The notes under the pieces: model-generated | Seen by the model: the letters and a program-made list of their open reading frames with translations, nothing else | The model's database searches: none | Told to the model about the DNA's origin: nothing | Shown: positions 19,467 through 31,404 of the stretch, in pieces | How positions within the stretch are numbered: the stretch's first letter is position 1 | How the letters are laid out: each line of letters begins with the position of its first letter | Made by a program: the position numbers and the translations under genes | Assembly: GCA_037157565.1 (NCBI GenBank) | Contig: JAZHRO010000026.1 | Location: forward strand, 29,812,501 to 29,876,500 | Length of the DNA stretch: 64,000 nucleotides | Reading direction: 5' to 3' | From: Thalassia testudinum | Lineage: Eukaryota; Streptophyta; Magnoliopsida; Alismatales; Hydrocharitaceae

Positions 19467-22400
19467 TCAAAGAGGACCGAAGCCGGTCCGAAAAGACGTA
19501 CCCGCGAAAAGCTCCAGGTACCGCTCCCGCATTGCCGCCTCAGGCTCCCAGGTAGCCTCCTCATACCGCTGGCTCCACAAAACCTTTACCAGGGGTACTT
19601 GCTTTCGTCTCAAACTGCGGACGGCTCGGTCTAGGATCTGCACTGGCCGCTAGGGGTAGGTCAGGTCGTCGCCCACCTCGACGCTCTCGTGACTCAGTAC
19701 ATGACTGGAATCGGCTACGTACTTCCTGAGGTTGGACACGTGGAACACGTCGTGCACACCAGAAAGCTGCGAGGGAAGGGCGAGTCTGTAAGCAACAGGT
19801 CCAACTCACTCCAGGACCTCAAAGGGCCCCACGAACCTCGGCGCGAGCTTCCCTCTCACCCCAAACCGCTGTAGGCCCTTCATGGGCGAAACACGAAGGA
19901 AGACGTGGTCCCCAACCTCAAACTGCACCTCTCTGCGTCTCCAATCCGCGTAGCTCTTCTGTCTGCTCCTGACAGTGCGGAGTCGTCTGTGGATCTGCTC
20001 GACTACTTCCTGACTCTGCCGGATCAACCTAGGGCCAACCTCCCACTTGGTCCCCACCTCAACCCAACTCAAGGGTGCCGTACACTTCCGTCCGTACAGA
20101 GCCTCGTAGGGAGCCATGCTGATGCTCGAGTGATAACTGTTGTTGTATGCAAATTCTGCCAGGGGCAGGTGCTCCTCCCAAGAGCCCCTCCAGTCCAGTA
20201 CACAGGCACGCAAAAGGTCATCAAGTGTCTGTATCGTGCGCTCAGACTGTCCGTCCGTCTGGGGGTGGTAAGCCGTGCTAAACCTCAACCTCATCCCCAA
20301 GGCCTGCTGAAACTCAGCCCAAAACTAGGACGTAAAGCGGGTATCCCGGTCGGATACGATCTCTCGCGGAACTCCGTGTAGTCGTACCACATCACTGATA
20401 TACCTCTCTGCCAACTGTGCTGGTCCCAAAGTGACTCGGATCGGCAAGAATCGCACCGTCTTCGTCAGTCTATCCACTATTACCCAGACTACGTCGTGTC
20501 CCTGCTGGGTAACAGGTAAGCCCACCACCAAGTCCATGGTGATGCTCTCCCACTTCCACTCTGGCACTGGAAGCGGCTGGAGCGGCCCTGCAGGCCTCTA
20601 ATGCTCGGCTTTCACCTGCTGGTACACTAAGCACTGCTGCACGAACTCACACACATCCCGCTTCATCCGTCTCCACCAAAACTCGCGTCTCAAGTCGTGG
20701 TACATTTTCGTGTTTCCGGGATGTATGGTGAATCTGGAACCATGTGCCTCAGTCAGGAGCTCTCTCAACAGCTCCTCGTCTCTGGGAACGCACAACCGTC
20801 CCCTCAAGCATAGCACCTGGTCTGTGAAAGAGAAATCCCCTGGGTCTCCTGACAGTACTCTGTCGCGCAAAGACTGCAAGTACGGATCGGCCATCTGTCC
20901 TGTGATGATGCGGTCTATTAGCTCTGGCCTGGTCTGCCGTGTCACCGTCACTGCCCCACAGTACCCTCGTAACTCTCGAGGTCGCCAACTGCCCACCTCC
21001 TCCAAAAGGCTCCAACTCTGTAACTGTACACTGGCCAAGCTTGCGGGCGCCTTACAGCTCAAGGCGTCAGCCACCACATTGGCCTTTCCCGGGTGGTAGG
21101 AGATGCTGCAGTCGTAGTCCTTCAAGAGCTCCAACCAACGTCTCTGTCTCATGTTGAGCTCCTTCTGGTCAAAAAGATATCTGAGGCTCTTGTGATCAGT
21201 AAAAATCTTGAAGGTCTCACCGTACAAGTAGTGCCTCCAGGTCTTCAGCGCGAAGACAACAGCTGCCAACTCTAAGTCGTGGGTAGGGTAGGTATGCTCA
21301 TGGGGCTTCAGTTGCCGCGAATCGTAAGCGACAACGTGACCCCTCTGCATGAGCACACCTCCTAATCCCTGCAAGGAGGCGTCCGTGTACACAACGAACC
21401 CGCCACTACTATCAGGGATGGTGAGCACGGGAGCCGAGGTCAACCTCTCCTTCAGCTCCAGAAAACACGCCTCACAGGCGTCTGTCCAAGCGAAAGGCAC
21501 GTCCTTCCAGGTCAACTGTGTCATAGGACGTGCAATCTGTGAAAATCCTATGATGAAATGTCTGTAGTAGCCTGCCAATCCCAGGAAACTGCGAATCTCA
21601 GTGACTGAACGCGGTCTCTCCCACCTGAGCACTGCCTCGACCTTGGCTGGGTCCACCGCCAAGCCGTCTCCAGAGATCACATGACCTAGGAAGGTCACCT
21701 CCCTCAACCAGAACTCGCACTTGCTGTATTTGGCGTACAGCCGGCGTCGTCTCAGAGTGTCCAGAACCATCCGCAAGTGCTGTCCGTGCTGCGTTCGATC
21801 TCTAGAATAGATGAGTACATCATCTATGAAAACCACCACGAACTGGTCCAAGTACGGTCTAAACACCCGGTTCATCAGGTTCATGAAAGCAGCAGCGGCA
21901 TTGGTCAGCCCAAATGGCATGACCAAAAACTCGTAGTGTCCGTACCGGGTGCGGAAAGCTGTCTTGGAGACGTCGGTCTCCTTGATCCTCAACTGGTGGT
22001 ATCTAGACCTCAAGTCTATCTTGGAAAACACCGTGGCACCCCGCAACTGATCGAACAAATCGCCGATCCTCGGCAGCGGATACCTGTTCTTGATGGTGAC
22101 CCTATTCAGCTGTCAGTAGTCCACACAAAGACGTAAGGCCCCATCCTTCTTCTTCACAAACAGTATCGGGGCTCCCAGGGAGACGCACTAGGCCTCACGA
22201 AACCCTTCTCCAGAAGGTCCTGCAACTGAGACTTGAGCTCTCACAGCTCAAGCGGTGCCATCCTGTATGACGCGGTGGAGATGGGGCTGGTCCCAGGTAC
22301 TAGTGAGATCTCAAACTCGATCTCACGCTCGGGCGGTAGCCCTGGTAACTCATCTGGAAACACGTAAGGGTACTCTCTGACCACCGGGATGCTCTGGAAG

Positions 22401-24250
22401 TCTGCCATAGGGCTGGGCTCTGCCACCACACAAGCTAGGAAGCCCTCACACCCCTGGCTCAAAAGTCTCGCCGCCCGAAGTGCCGAAATGCACCTGAAAC
22501 CTCCGTCCACTGGCTGTCCGTGAAACTCGAAAGAAGGCAACTCCGGAATGGAGAAGACGATCTTCCTCTCAGAACAGTCCACTAAGGCGTGGTAAGCGGA
22601 CAGCCAATCCATCCCCAGAATCACTCCAAAGTCCTCCATCTGTATCATAATCAGGTCAGCTGGCAGGCTATATCCCCCGACGCTGACCTCGCAATCCGTG
22701 TACACCTCCTCAGCTACAAACAGCTGACCACTCGGACCTCTAATTATGAACGGATTCTCTAACAGTGTATAATCCTGGTCCAAACTAACTGCGAAACTGG
22801 CTGCGACAAAAGAGTGTGTAGCACCAGAATTGAAAAGCGTGTAAACGAGTCTGCCAGAAACTGAAACCATACCTGCTACCACCGATCCCGAAGCTCTGGC
22901 ATTCCTGTGTGTTAGGGCGTTGATACGCCCCTCAGCACTAGGTGCGGACGAAACAGCCACACTCTGCGTCGGATGGGTAGGTGCTGGCCGGTACCCTCCT
23001 CGCGACTGCTGTCCTCCTCCTCGCGCCTGGGAACCGCGGCCTCCTGCGTGCCCTCCAGTGCTCTGCGTGGGGAGTATCTGCTGACCTCCTGCCCTAGATG
23101 GCCAGTCCCTCCTGATGTGGCCCGGCTGGCCACACTGGTAGCAGAGGGGAACCCGACTCCCGCCCTCAGTGGGTCCTTGCTGTCGGCTAGGCGGGGGTCC
23201 GGTGCTGGCGACTGGCCCCTGTCGAGGGCCCCCAAAGGCCACTGATGGCCCTGCACAATGTGACGGCTCTCCTGCGGACGCCACGTGTCTCCATTCTCGC
23301 CGGCTCTGTGAAAAGTCTGGCTGAAAGGGCCTCTTCCGCCCGCCGTCGGTGTCTCGCGCGGACGGGTTGGTCTCCTCGTAAGTCATAGCTGCCTCTACCA
23401 CCCTCGAAAACGTAGGCAGCTTCAGGGGTTTGACATACCCCCGGATCGCAAGCCGGAGCCCCTCGGTGACCCTCCAAAGGCGCTCCTCCTTAGTGGCTAC
23501 CGCTGTTGCTGCAAAGCGGGACAGCTCCAAGAAACTCATGCGGTACGTGCTCACAGTCATCGTCCCTTGGCAGAGAGTGTGGAACTCCAGCCTCCTCTTG
23601 TCCTGCCACGTCTGGGGAAAGTACTGCTCGCAGAAGAGGGTGACGAACTGTTCCCACGTCGGCTCGTCCCTCTCCTATCCCCGGACCACCCTCCACCACA
23701 GGTGTGCCGCACTCTCCAGCTGGTACGTGGAAAAGGCCACGCGGTACTCCACCGGGGGGCGAAGGGTGTCGAAGATCTTCTCCAGCTGCTCAAGCCAGTC
23801 CTCTGCCTCGGTCGGGTCCTCATCCCGCTTGAAGGAGGGGGGCTTCAGCTTCCGGAACTGTCCGAAAAGCTCGAAGTGGCGCTGTAGGGGAGGTGCTGGT
23901 GCACCTCCAGGCGAAGGTGCCTCGTGTACAGAAGTGTCGGAGGAAGGTGGGGGCGGCAGCGGCCCATCCCCTCCCTCGTGTCCAGCACCGTGTCCGTCGC
24001 GTGGTCCCACAGAGGACTCCCCCTCTGCAGCCCCGGGAGGAGGTGCTCGGGGTTGTGGGTGGAGCTCCTCTCGTACAATGTCTCGTATCAGTCTGGCGAG
24101 GTCCTGGGCCTGGATGCCTGGGAGTGGTGGCTGGTCCACCGAGACGTCAACAGCAGCACGTCCACCTCGCCTACCTTGTCCTCGGCCGCGCCCGCGGCCA
24201 GTCTCGCCAGTCCTGCGATGAGGCATCTCCTGTAAGGAGACGCGAAACAA
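19467..24250 (-). pseudogene. gag-pol: Gag-Pol relic of element C (Tekay type)
   Basis: Starts at ATG 24250 (MFRVSLQEMPHRRTGETG; the B-like start is the internal Met). Domains in order: Gag capsid; CCHC knuckle CYQCGQPGHIRRDW in which the last Cys is Trp; protease motif LFNSGATHSF in which the catalytic Asp is Asn; reverse transcriptase with FIDD at 21819-21830; RNase H with YTDAS and FTDHKS; integrase with [17 protein letters not shown] and HPQTDGQSE; then a C-terminal segment KVLWSQRYEEATWEPE like the type II chromodomain of Tekay elements. In-frame stops at 23675-23677 (TAG), 22241-22243 (TGA), 22113-22115 (TGA), 20598-20600 (TAG), 20325-20327 (TAG), 19806-19808 (TGA) and 19650-19652 (TAG), plus a one-base frameshift near 22180. 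It is clearly dead. Conserved blocks between the stops show recent common origin with active copies. Confidence 0.92.
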
Positions 24251-24392
24251 AATGGAAAAACGTCAAAACAAACGGTACCTAACGAAACTTCTAAGAGCTC
24301 ATGTCAAGAGATATGTTGTGGTGGCTACTCTAGTTATAAACATGTGAATTGGTTATTCTACAGTCAGTTGATTCACTTCTCGGGACGACCTT

Positions 24393-24404
24393 GCTCTGAT
24401 ACCA
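24393..24404 (-). other. Primer binding site of element C
   Basis: Minus-strand TGGTATCAGAGC three bases inside the 5' LTR end at 24408, identical to that of element B. Confidence 0.92.
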
Positions 24405-24407
24405 TCT

Positions 24408-27109
24408 TGTAACGATCCGGTTCCCGAGTCCCTACGAGACACGAGAACCGTACCGACTCAACTAATCCCAAGACCAAGTCGTCCAACGAGGAAGTAACCA
24501 AAAGAGTAGTAAAATAAACCACATTCAGCATGAATATAACTAATAGTAAGAAAGTACAACAGTAAGGAAAGAAGCTACCACAGTATGTACCACCACAACA
24601 GTAGAACAACATTCATAATATAATTTGAACTGCAGGTAAAGAAAGTACAGCGGAAACAAGAACTACTCACTACAACATAACAAAATGAGGTACAAGAGAC
24701 CGTGGTAACTCTACTGGACCCTACTCGGCCCAGCGTCCTTTGCAGCCGCTGACCCTGGCTGCTCAACACCTGGTCCTGAAAAAGGTAACGAGTGTAACAC
24801 GTCAGCAAAACGCTGAGTAGAGTGGCAACTAAACTAAAGACAACAGTAGAGTGTACAGTAGCTGTTATGTTCGATTACTTTCTTTATTCACATCTTTCAA
24901 TTGTCTCACTATTTCATTTATTCCTCAGATCTTTTTCTTGATCTTGAATGTTCCTCGTGGGAACGATCTTGATTGCAGTCTTTTCCAAAAAGTAGAAGTA
25001 GCACGTGGTGCTCTCCTGGCTGGGAGAGTCCCCCATGGTGATCCTACCCTCAGTCAACCACCCCAAGGTCACTGACAGACGTAATGGTGACTACGGCACG
25101 CGCGATAAACGCACAGCTAGCTAACCCGTACTGGCACGCGGTCAGTCGTTTCCGTTAACGGGTGCGCCCAAAGCACAGCACGGAACCAGTCCAGGGCAGA
25201 GCCCTCTCAGTAACAGGGGTCCAACCCCTCCACAGTAACCAAACCGGGGCCTTGCCCCTCCACAGTCCACGCACCCTCGCCTGACTACCCTGGTTTGCCC
25301 CAGCGGGCCTAACAAGTCGGTGTGGGAGGCTAGCAGAACCCCGGTGCCCATGGGGTAGCTAGTACCTCCCTACACTAGTAGCTCTCCTCGGTACTACGTA
25401 CGCGAGGGCCAGCAAGTCGGTACAGAGTGGCCAGTCCTAACCCCGGGTCCCTGGGGCGGCTGGCTCCACTCTGCACTAAACAGGTACAGGTACTTCCCTT
25501 GGTACTACGTACCCAAGAGACAGTACACAACTACATCTCAGTTCCATTCCTTTCTCTTTCCAGGAGTTCCACTCCTAATTCCCCCGTAGGGTTCCATCCT
25601 TTTTACTCAAACATCCAGGTTTCACTTTCCAGTTTCACATTCTTACAATCCATGTTCTCAACCACGTTATTTATTCACAACAGGCAGCTGTTAATTCAAA
25701 TTACAGGCAGCTTTATATCTCTTTCCATTTTCCAAGACTGCAGTATTATACATTCCACTAGTTTTCCCATCCTAGGATTCATGCCATATCCTAGGATCTA
25801 TCATACAATCTAGTTTTCCAGCCCTAGGATTCATGCAACACCTAGGAGCTATCATTCCATCTATTTCTCATTCCTAGGATTCATGCCATGTCGTAGGTTC
25901 TATTTATGGTTCCATAATTTAACAGATTTTATTAATGACTTAAAGCCACTCTACCAGGTACAACGGGAGTAACGGGGGCGTGGTCGGGAATCCCGCGTGC
26001 CTCCGCAACCCCCGAGACTGCAACGGAACGGGGTCCTATCACAAGGATCAAACACAAGGAGTATCTCAAAATGGTGTATAGCTACTGTAGACGGGTAGAG
26101 GAATTAATTTCGAAAAGAACGCAACTCGAATCGCGGAAAGCGAAACCCGAACGGGCCCTAAACGGGTCGAAAACGACGAAACTGTGTAAAATCAGACGTC
26201 TGGAACTTCTTCCAGACATCTTAAAAAGTGGATCAAAGAATTACCTTGTTCAGTGTGGTTTCCCAGACGTCCACAGGTCTGCGGGGACGTTTGGCCTAGC
26301 TCCCAGACGTCCGATGGTCACCCCGGACGTCTGGAGGTCGCTCCCGCCGTCTGGTACTACAGCCAGACGTCTGATCCGCGTTGGATGGCGAATCACCGAG
26401 CCTGCGCACACCCATCTCTCTCCCTCAGTACGGTCAGCCGACAGGAAGGAAGAAGAAGACGGAAAACTCACCTTTCAGACGTCTAGACAGTCTTCCCGAC
26501 GTCGACCCCGCCGTCTGGCTATCAGCACAGACGTCTGATTCTGGAAATTTTTCCAGAACCAGGGCGCGACTCGCCCTCCACTCGCGACGCCGCGCCTCGT
26601 CGCACCTCGTGCACCTGCTGCTCGAGCCACAGCAGGCCTCCCGCGTCGTTCCGCGCCCGCTGCGCTTCCCACCGACCGGCCCTGGCAGCCCCGGCGAGCT
26701 CGCCCTCACGGCTGAGCGCCGCTCTCGCACGCAGCACCCCCTCTGCGCTCACTGCGGCCGTCGCCGCCGCAGCAACCCCGCGCCCACTCTCGCGCTCGCT
26801 CTCGCGCACTGGAAGGAGAAGAGGAAAGGGGTGGAGGCGACGGGAGGGAGCGCGTGGCCTTTTAAGGTTGCACGAGGAGAGAGAATCGCAGCAGGGCGTC
26901 TGCAGCCGCAGAGGAAATAACGAATATGCGGGTCTGCGCGGTCAGGCGCGTAGACGACCCGCGCGTGTCGAAAATAACTGATTTCCAGACGTCTGGAAAC
27001 GATCCCAGACGTCTGGTCAGACGTCTGGATGTGATCCCAGACGTCTGGTCTGGCGTCTGGGCCACCTCCCAGACGTCTTAAAAGACGTCTGGGGCACGCT
27101 TTCGTAACA
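24408..27109 (-). repeat. 5' LTR of element C
   Basis: About 2.70 kb with the same block order as the other Tekay LTRs here. The CCTAGG tandem block is at 25765-25905, CAGACGTCTG copies at 26190-26545 and again at 26985-27095, and the TATA-like CCTTTTAAGG near 26860. Confidence 0.93.
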
Positions 27110-28220
27110 ATATGTATATCGATATACATATGGATATGTATATGGATATCCATATGGATATGCATATGTATATGGATATGCATATACATATGTATATCCA
27201 TTACATATACATATGTATATACCTATGCACATATACATATGGATATGTATATGCATATATGTATATGTAGATGTATATACATGTATATGTATATACATAT
27301 GGAAATGTATATGTATATACATATGGATATGTATATGTATATACATATGGCATGTATATGTATATGTATATGTATATACATATGGACATGTATATGTATA
27401 TACATATGGCATGTATATGTATATACATATACATACACATATCCATATGTATATACATATACATATCCATATGTATATACATATAATACACATATGGATA
27501 TGGATATGTATATACATGTACATATCCATATGTATATACATGTACATATCCATATGGATATACATATCCATATATATACACATCCATATGTATATACATA
27601 TACATATCCATATGTATATACATATACATATCCATACACCATATGTGTTTACATATACATATCCATATGTATTTACATATACATATCCATATGTACATAC
27701 ATATACATATCCATACATATACATATCCATATGTATATCCATATGTATATCCATATGTATATACATATACATATACATATACATATATATCCATATGTAT
27801 ATGCATATCCATATCCATATACATATATACATATGGATATCCACATACATATATACATATGGATATCCACATACATATATACATATGGATATCCACATAC
27901 ATATATACATATGGATATCCATATACATATATACATATGGATATCCATATACATACATATGTATACATATGTATATACATATACATATGTATACATATGT
28001 ATAGGTATACATATGTTTATGTATATACATATGTATACCTATACATATGTATACATATGTATATGTATTGGCATATACATATGTATATGTATAGGTATAG
28101 GCATATACATATGTATCTGTATATACATATACATATGTATCTGTATATACATATACATATGTATATGTATATACATGTATATGTATATACATATACATAT
28201 ACATATACATATGTATACAT
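27110..28220. repeat. AT-rich hexamer satellite, segment 3
   Basis: 1.1 kb of ATATNN hexamers on both strands (ATATGT, ATATAC, ATATGG, ATATCC, rarely ATATGC). It contains several copies of an ~30-bp higher-order unit with GGATATCCACATACATA near 27835-27940. Long frames through it, on both strands, encode Tyr/Ile/His/Met repeats and are artefacts. It stops abruptly where element D coding sequence begins. Confidence 0.95.
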
Positions 28221-28799
28221 GGTATTGATACGGATCCTGATGGTGAAGATTCAAGTTGCGAAGTCTCACATGAGTTTTCTGAACATGATTTCTGTGAGAC
28301 GATTGGGCCTGAGGAATCTGATAGATCAATTGATAGCCCAATAACTGAGAACACTGATCTTATTAGGGCACACATTACGGATCCAGAATCACATTTTCTG
28401 GAGGAATCAATTCAATGCTCTGATTATCAGTTACACCCTGTTGAGCTTATTGACGCTTCTAATTCTGAGATAATTAGACCCAAGTCAATTTTGATTCTAC
28501 CACATCATTTAGACTTGGAGATTTCAGACGGGGTGATGAATATACAAGAGATCCTGGAATTTGATATGCTAAATGAGGAGGATAGGAGCTGGGAAGTTTT
28601 GATTTGGGAAGTTAATTCTGGAGGAAATGGAAGATTGAGTCGAAGGGTTCCTTTTAAGTTGAAACCATCAAATCAGAACTCTTACGACATTTGTTTCGAG
28701 GATGTTCAACCCAAGCACACATTCAACGATTATCCTTTTGAGCTTCAATTCTTTGTAACCCGACTTTTTGGTCTTGGGTTGCATCCTCAGAAATCGTAG
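28221..28799 (+). pseudogene. Acidic ORF of unknown function in element D
   Basis: 192 codons, open at the left edge and ending at TAG 28797-28799. The internal Met at 28491 would give 102 codons. The first ~110 residues are rich in Asp, Glu and Ser (starting GIDTDPDGEDSSCEVS). The rest is less acidic and ends FGLGLHPQKS. I see no membrane segment, signal peptide, zinc knuckle or catalytic motif. The acidic part recalls the Asp/Glu-rich linker after the protease in Athila proteins such as element E. Its place just before the second polypurine-like motif is where integrase ends in element I. It could be a linker fragment joined to the 3' region by deletion, or a separate ORF. I do not recognise it. 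Confidence 0.45.
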
Positions 28800-30336
28800 G
28801 CCCGATCCCGCTTACATTCTGATTTTAGGTTTTGGGTAATTTTTATCCAGAACCTAAGATATTCTCAATTATGGGGTGTGGGTCTGCACCACAATTTGGT
28901 CCACATCTGTGGACCTTTGCTGACAGGTCAGAGGATTCTTCTGTTCATTCTAATTCTGACCTGCACATGTGAATTCTTCATTTCTTTTCTTTGCATAGTG
29001 TGCCTAGCTAAAGGCACTAAACTCAGCACTTATACAGTTCTTTTTCGTTTTCATCTTGGAGCAGACCTGATATTCACGCAATTCAGGTGCTTTCTACGCT
29101 TTTCCACTCTGTTTTATGTCTTTTTAATACAATGAGGACATTGCATTAGATAGGCATGGGGGGTGGATATTCATCTCTGAATTCATTCGTCAGCTCCGTA
29201 GATTTGTTTATTTTCTTTTATAAAAAAAAAATTTTGAAATTAGGAAAGAGAATTTGGGTTTAAGAAAATTTTCAATCTTAGGAAATACTACATTATGATT
29301 TGAACACAAAGATCCTTCAGGTCTTTGGACTTAATTAGCATGTGTATCTACTAAAATGTGGATTTGTCTTTCGATTCCTCGCCATCTTAATTCTTTCGTA
29401 ATTGGAATAAATAAGTTTGGGTGATAACTACACGACTTATCAACCCGCCCTCTGATTTGAGAGAATTTTGAGTCTTAAGCATCTAGACACTTTCTTTGCA
29501 CTGACTCGTTGTTCGGCGATTTTTATGGAAATTGGATAGCTAATGAACCTTCTAGGGTGATATGGCTGGCAAGTTATCGTGGGTAACAGCCCATAGGTAA
29601 GTTGTCCAGAGCCTAGTCACTGGACCTTTTTCTTTTTCCTGCCCTTAGGTAAATCTTAGACCAGGGAAGTCTCCTATTTAAAAAAAAAAAAATCAAAAAG
29701 AAAAGGAGAAAAGAATAAAAAGAAATAAGCCACACTTCCCCGCACGAGTATGGCTGGCAAGTTGTCGGTGATAACAGCTCATCGACCGGTTGTCCAGAAC
29801 CCAGCTCAGAAAACGCACGAAAAATTCCCAAAACACTTAGGAAGAAGCGGAGAAGTAGAATAAATTGGGGAGATATACACTGGATTCACCCTTGTGTTGA
29901 CCCCGTAAAAAAATAAAAGTAGGGAGAAAGCTACCGATTGTAAAGAAACACCTTTAGGCAGAATTCTTTTTGAGGTCACCTAGAGGCGTAGAAATCTGAA
30001 GTCCGTCCTAATTGTCGGTCAACGAGTCTATCACAAATCACAATAAGATGCTTAAAGCTTAGGGTTCTCATCAAATCTTGGGTGAGTTGAATGGCCGTAG
30101 AAAGCCACTCTTAAACCCTAAAATTTGAAAATCCAAAAAAAATTAGAAAAGAGTAAAAAGAAAAAGAAATTTTTCTTTGAATAAGGCGAGGGCTTGAGGC
30201 GGTCTGCATTTTGGTTGATACCCAGGCACTGTTGTGTCTTTGAAAGTTCAGTTCCTAAGTAGACAATTTCTTAATGATTGAAAAATAACTCAAGTCCAAA
30301 TAATCTAACCTAATTCTTTTATAAATAGTATATAGT
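28800..30336 (+). other. 3' non-coding region of element D
   Basis: No conserved frame. It contains AATGAGGACATTGC plus GGCATGGGGGG (29131-29166) and two copies of an ATGGCTGGCAAGTT segment followed by a GTTGTCCAGA segment (29560-29610 and 29749-29800). The latter is shared with the 3' region of element I in reverse (near 5690 and 5930). A-rich runs lie between the copies. Confidence 0.7.
29131..29166 (+). promoter_or_regulatory. Second polypurine-like motif of element D
   Basis: AATGAGGACATTGCATTAG followed by GGCATGGGGGGTGG, about 1.2 kb upstream of the true polypurine tract at 30361-30373, which also reads GGCATGGGGG. Confidence 0.6.
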
Positions 30337-30373
30337 TTTTGCTAGGGACTAGCAAAAGATAGGCATGGGGGTA
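30337..30373 (+). promoter_or_regulatory. Hairpin and polypurine tract of element D
   Basis: The arms TTTTGCTAG (30337-30345) and CTAGCAAAA (30349-30357) flank GGA. GATAGGCATGGGGGTA follows and abuts the LTR start TGATGTAAAC at 30374. Confidence 0.8.
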
Positions 30374-30973
30374 TGATGTAAACACATTTACACTACTTAA
30401 GATGTCTATTTATGCATGTTCTTAAGCATAGGATTGCATTTCATGATATAAATATTGCATTACATGCATCATCTTGCATTTAGAATACTTTGAATAAAAT
30501 GGAGGTTCATTGTCTCCTTTTATGTGCTTGGACAGGGCAAATATTTTATCAGGGCCTCGGATGAAAGATCCAACCGTATGGATGTGATCAAGGCGACGAT
30601 TGGAGTTCAACGACTCCAAGATCGCCCTAATCAGGCATCCGTAGCATCAGATAGAGACCGGGGAATCCTAGAAAATCAAGGGCCAGGATGGTGAAAATAT
30701 GCACTTCAGATGACAAATCCGACCGCACGGATGAATTCGGATCGACGATCGCAGCCCAACGACACAAAAATCGAGTCAATCCGACATCCGTGGCACCATC
30801 TACAACTTCCAGAAGATGGATGGCCAAGATGGTTGCCACGTGGCGTCATCTCAGCCGCCCCAACGGCCGCTTGCATTTTGTGAAGGCCCCCGCCCGATCG
30901 CTCTTCGCCGTCAGATGGAGATCCAACGGCTGTGGTCGCTCGCGCTTAAAAACATCCGCGCGACCATTTCTTC

Positions 30974-31034
30974 CACGTAGCGCAGCGGTGACGCAGCCGC
31001 GGGCGAAGCAGAGGTCGCGGGTTCGAGCCGCGGC
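30974..31034 (+). promoter_or_regulatory. tRNA-like module in element D LTR
   Basis: CACGTAGCGCAGCGGTGACG resembles an A box with a short D-stem. CGCGG-GTTCGAG-CCGCG (31016-31032) is a perfect 5-bp T-arm with a 7-base loop containing a B-box. It is in sense orientation within U3, as in element I, although the two LTRs are otherwise unlike each other. No cloverleaf acceptor stem is seen. Confidence 0.5.
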
Positions 31035-31308
31035 GAGGGGCTGGAAGGCGCAGGCGAGCGGGCGCGGACGAGCGTCAGATGGAGACCAACGGCTGCGTGT
31101 GCCCAATAGCGCCAACGAGCAATTGGACGCCCGCGCGTAACGCGTGATCGCACGCGCCAGGCGGGTGGGCTGCAGCGGATGAAGGCGCGATTTTAAGCCG
31201 TCTGATCTCGCGATCGGACGGTTGAAAATCAATGGACGTGCGCGGGCGTTGCCCGCACGAGCAGTCGAGTGGGCGTGCACGAGCCGCCCACGTCGCCCAC
31301 AAAGGGAG

Positions 31309-31404
31309 CTTTAGTGACGGATTTATCCGTCACTAAAGACCCCTTATTTACTATTTTGAAGTTGTAATGTCCATTTTGCCCCCACTCCTTGCAACTATAA
31401 AAGG
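31309..31404 (+). promoter_or_regulatory. Perfect inverted repeat and TATA box in element D LTR
   Basis: The 14-bp arms CTTTAGTGACGGAT (31309-31322) and ATCCGTCACTAAAG (31325-31338) are separated by TT. CTATAAAAGG at 31395-31404 is a strong plant TATA box. The F LTR has the same order in reverse. Confidence 0.75.

Larger units (their letters stand above)
16708..27109 (-). mobile_element. Element C: full-length degenerate Tekay-type chromovirus
   Basis: 10.4 kb with both LTRs (16708-19382, 24408-27109), an initiator-Met primer site, a gag-pol relic and perfect ATATG target duplications (16703-16707 and 27110-27114). The 3' internal end carries the inverted repeat GTTTCGTCCCCGAAAC (19405-19420) typical of the Tekay/del end of pol. 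I find no convincing purine tract next to the 3' LTR. It is older than element I: the LTRs differ in length (2675 and 2702) and the coding region has many stops. Confidence 0.93.

Noticed and set aside
27017..28375. Long open frames of up to 452 codons on both strands across the AT satellite
   Set aside because: They encode only Tyr/Ile/His/Met periodic runs, are open on several frames at once and follow the hexamer repeat, not a protein.
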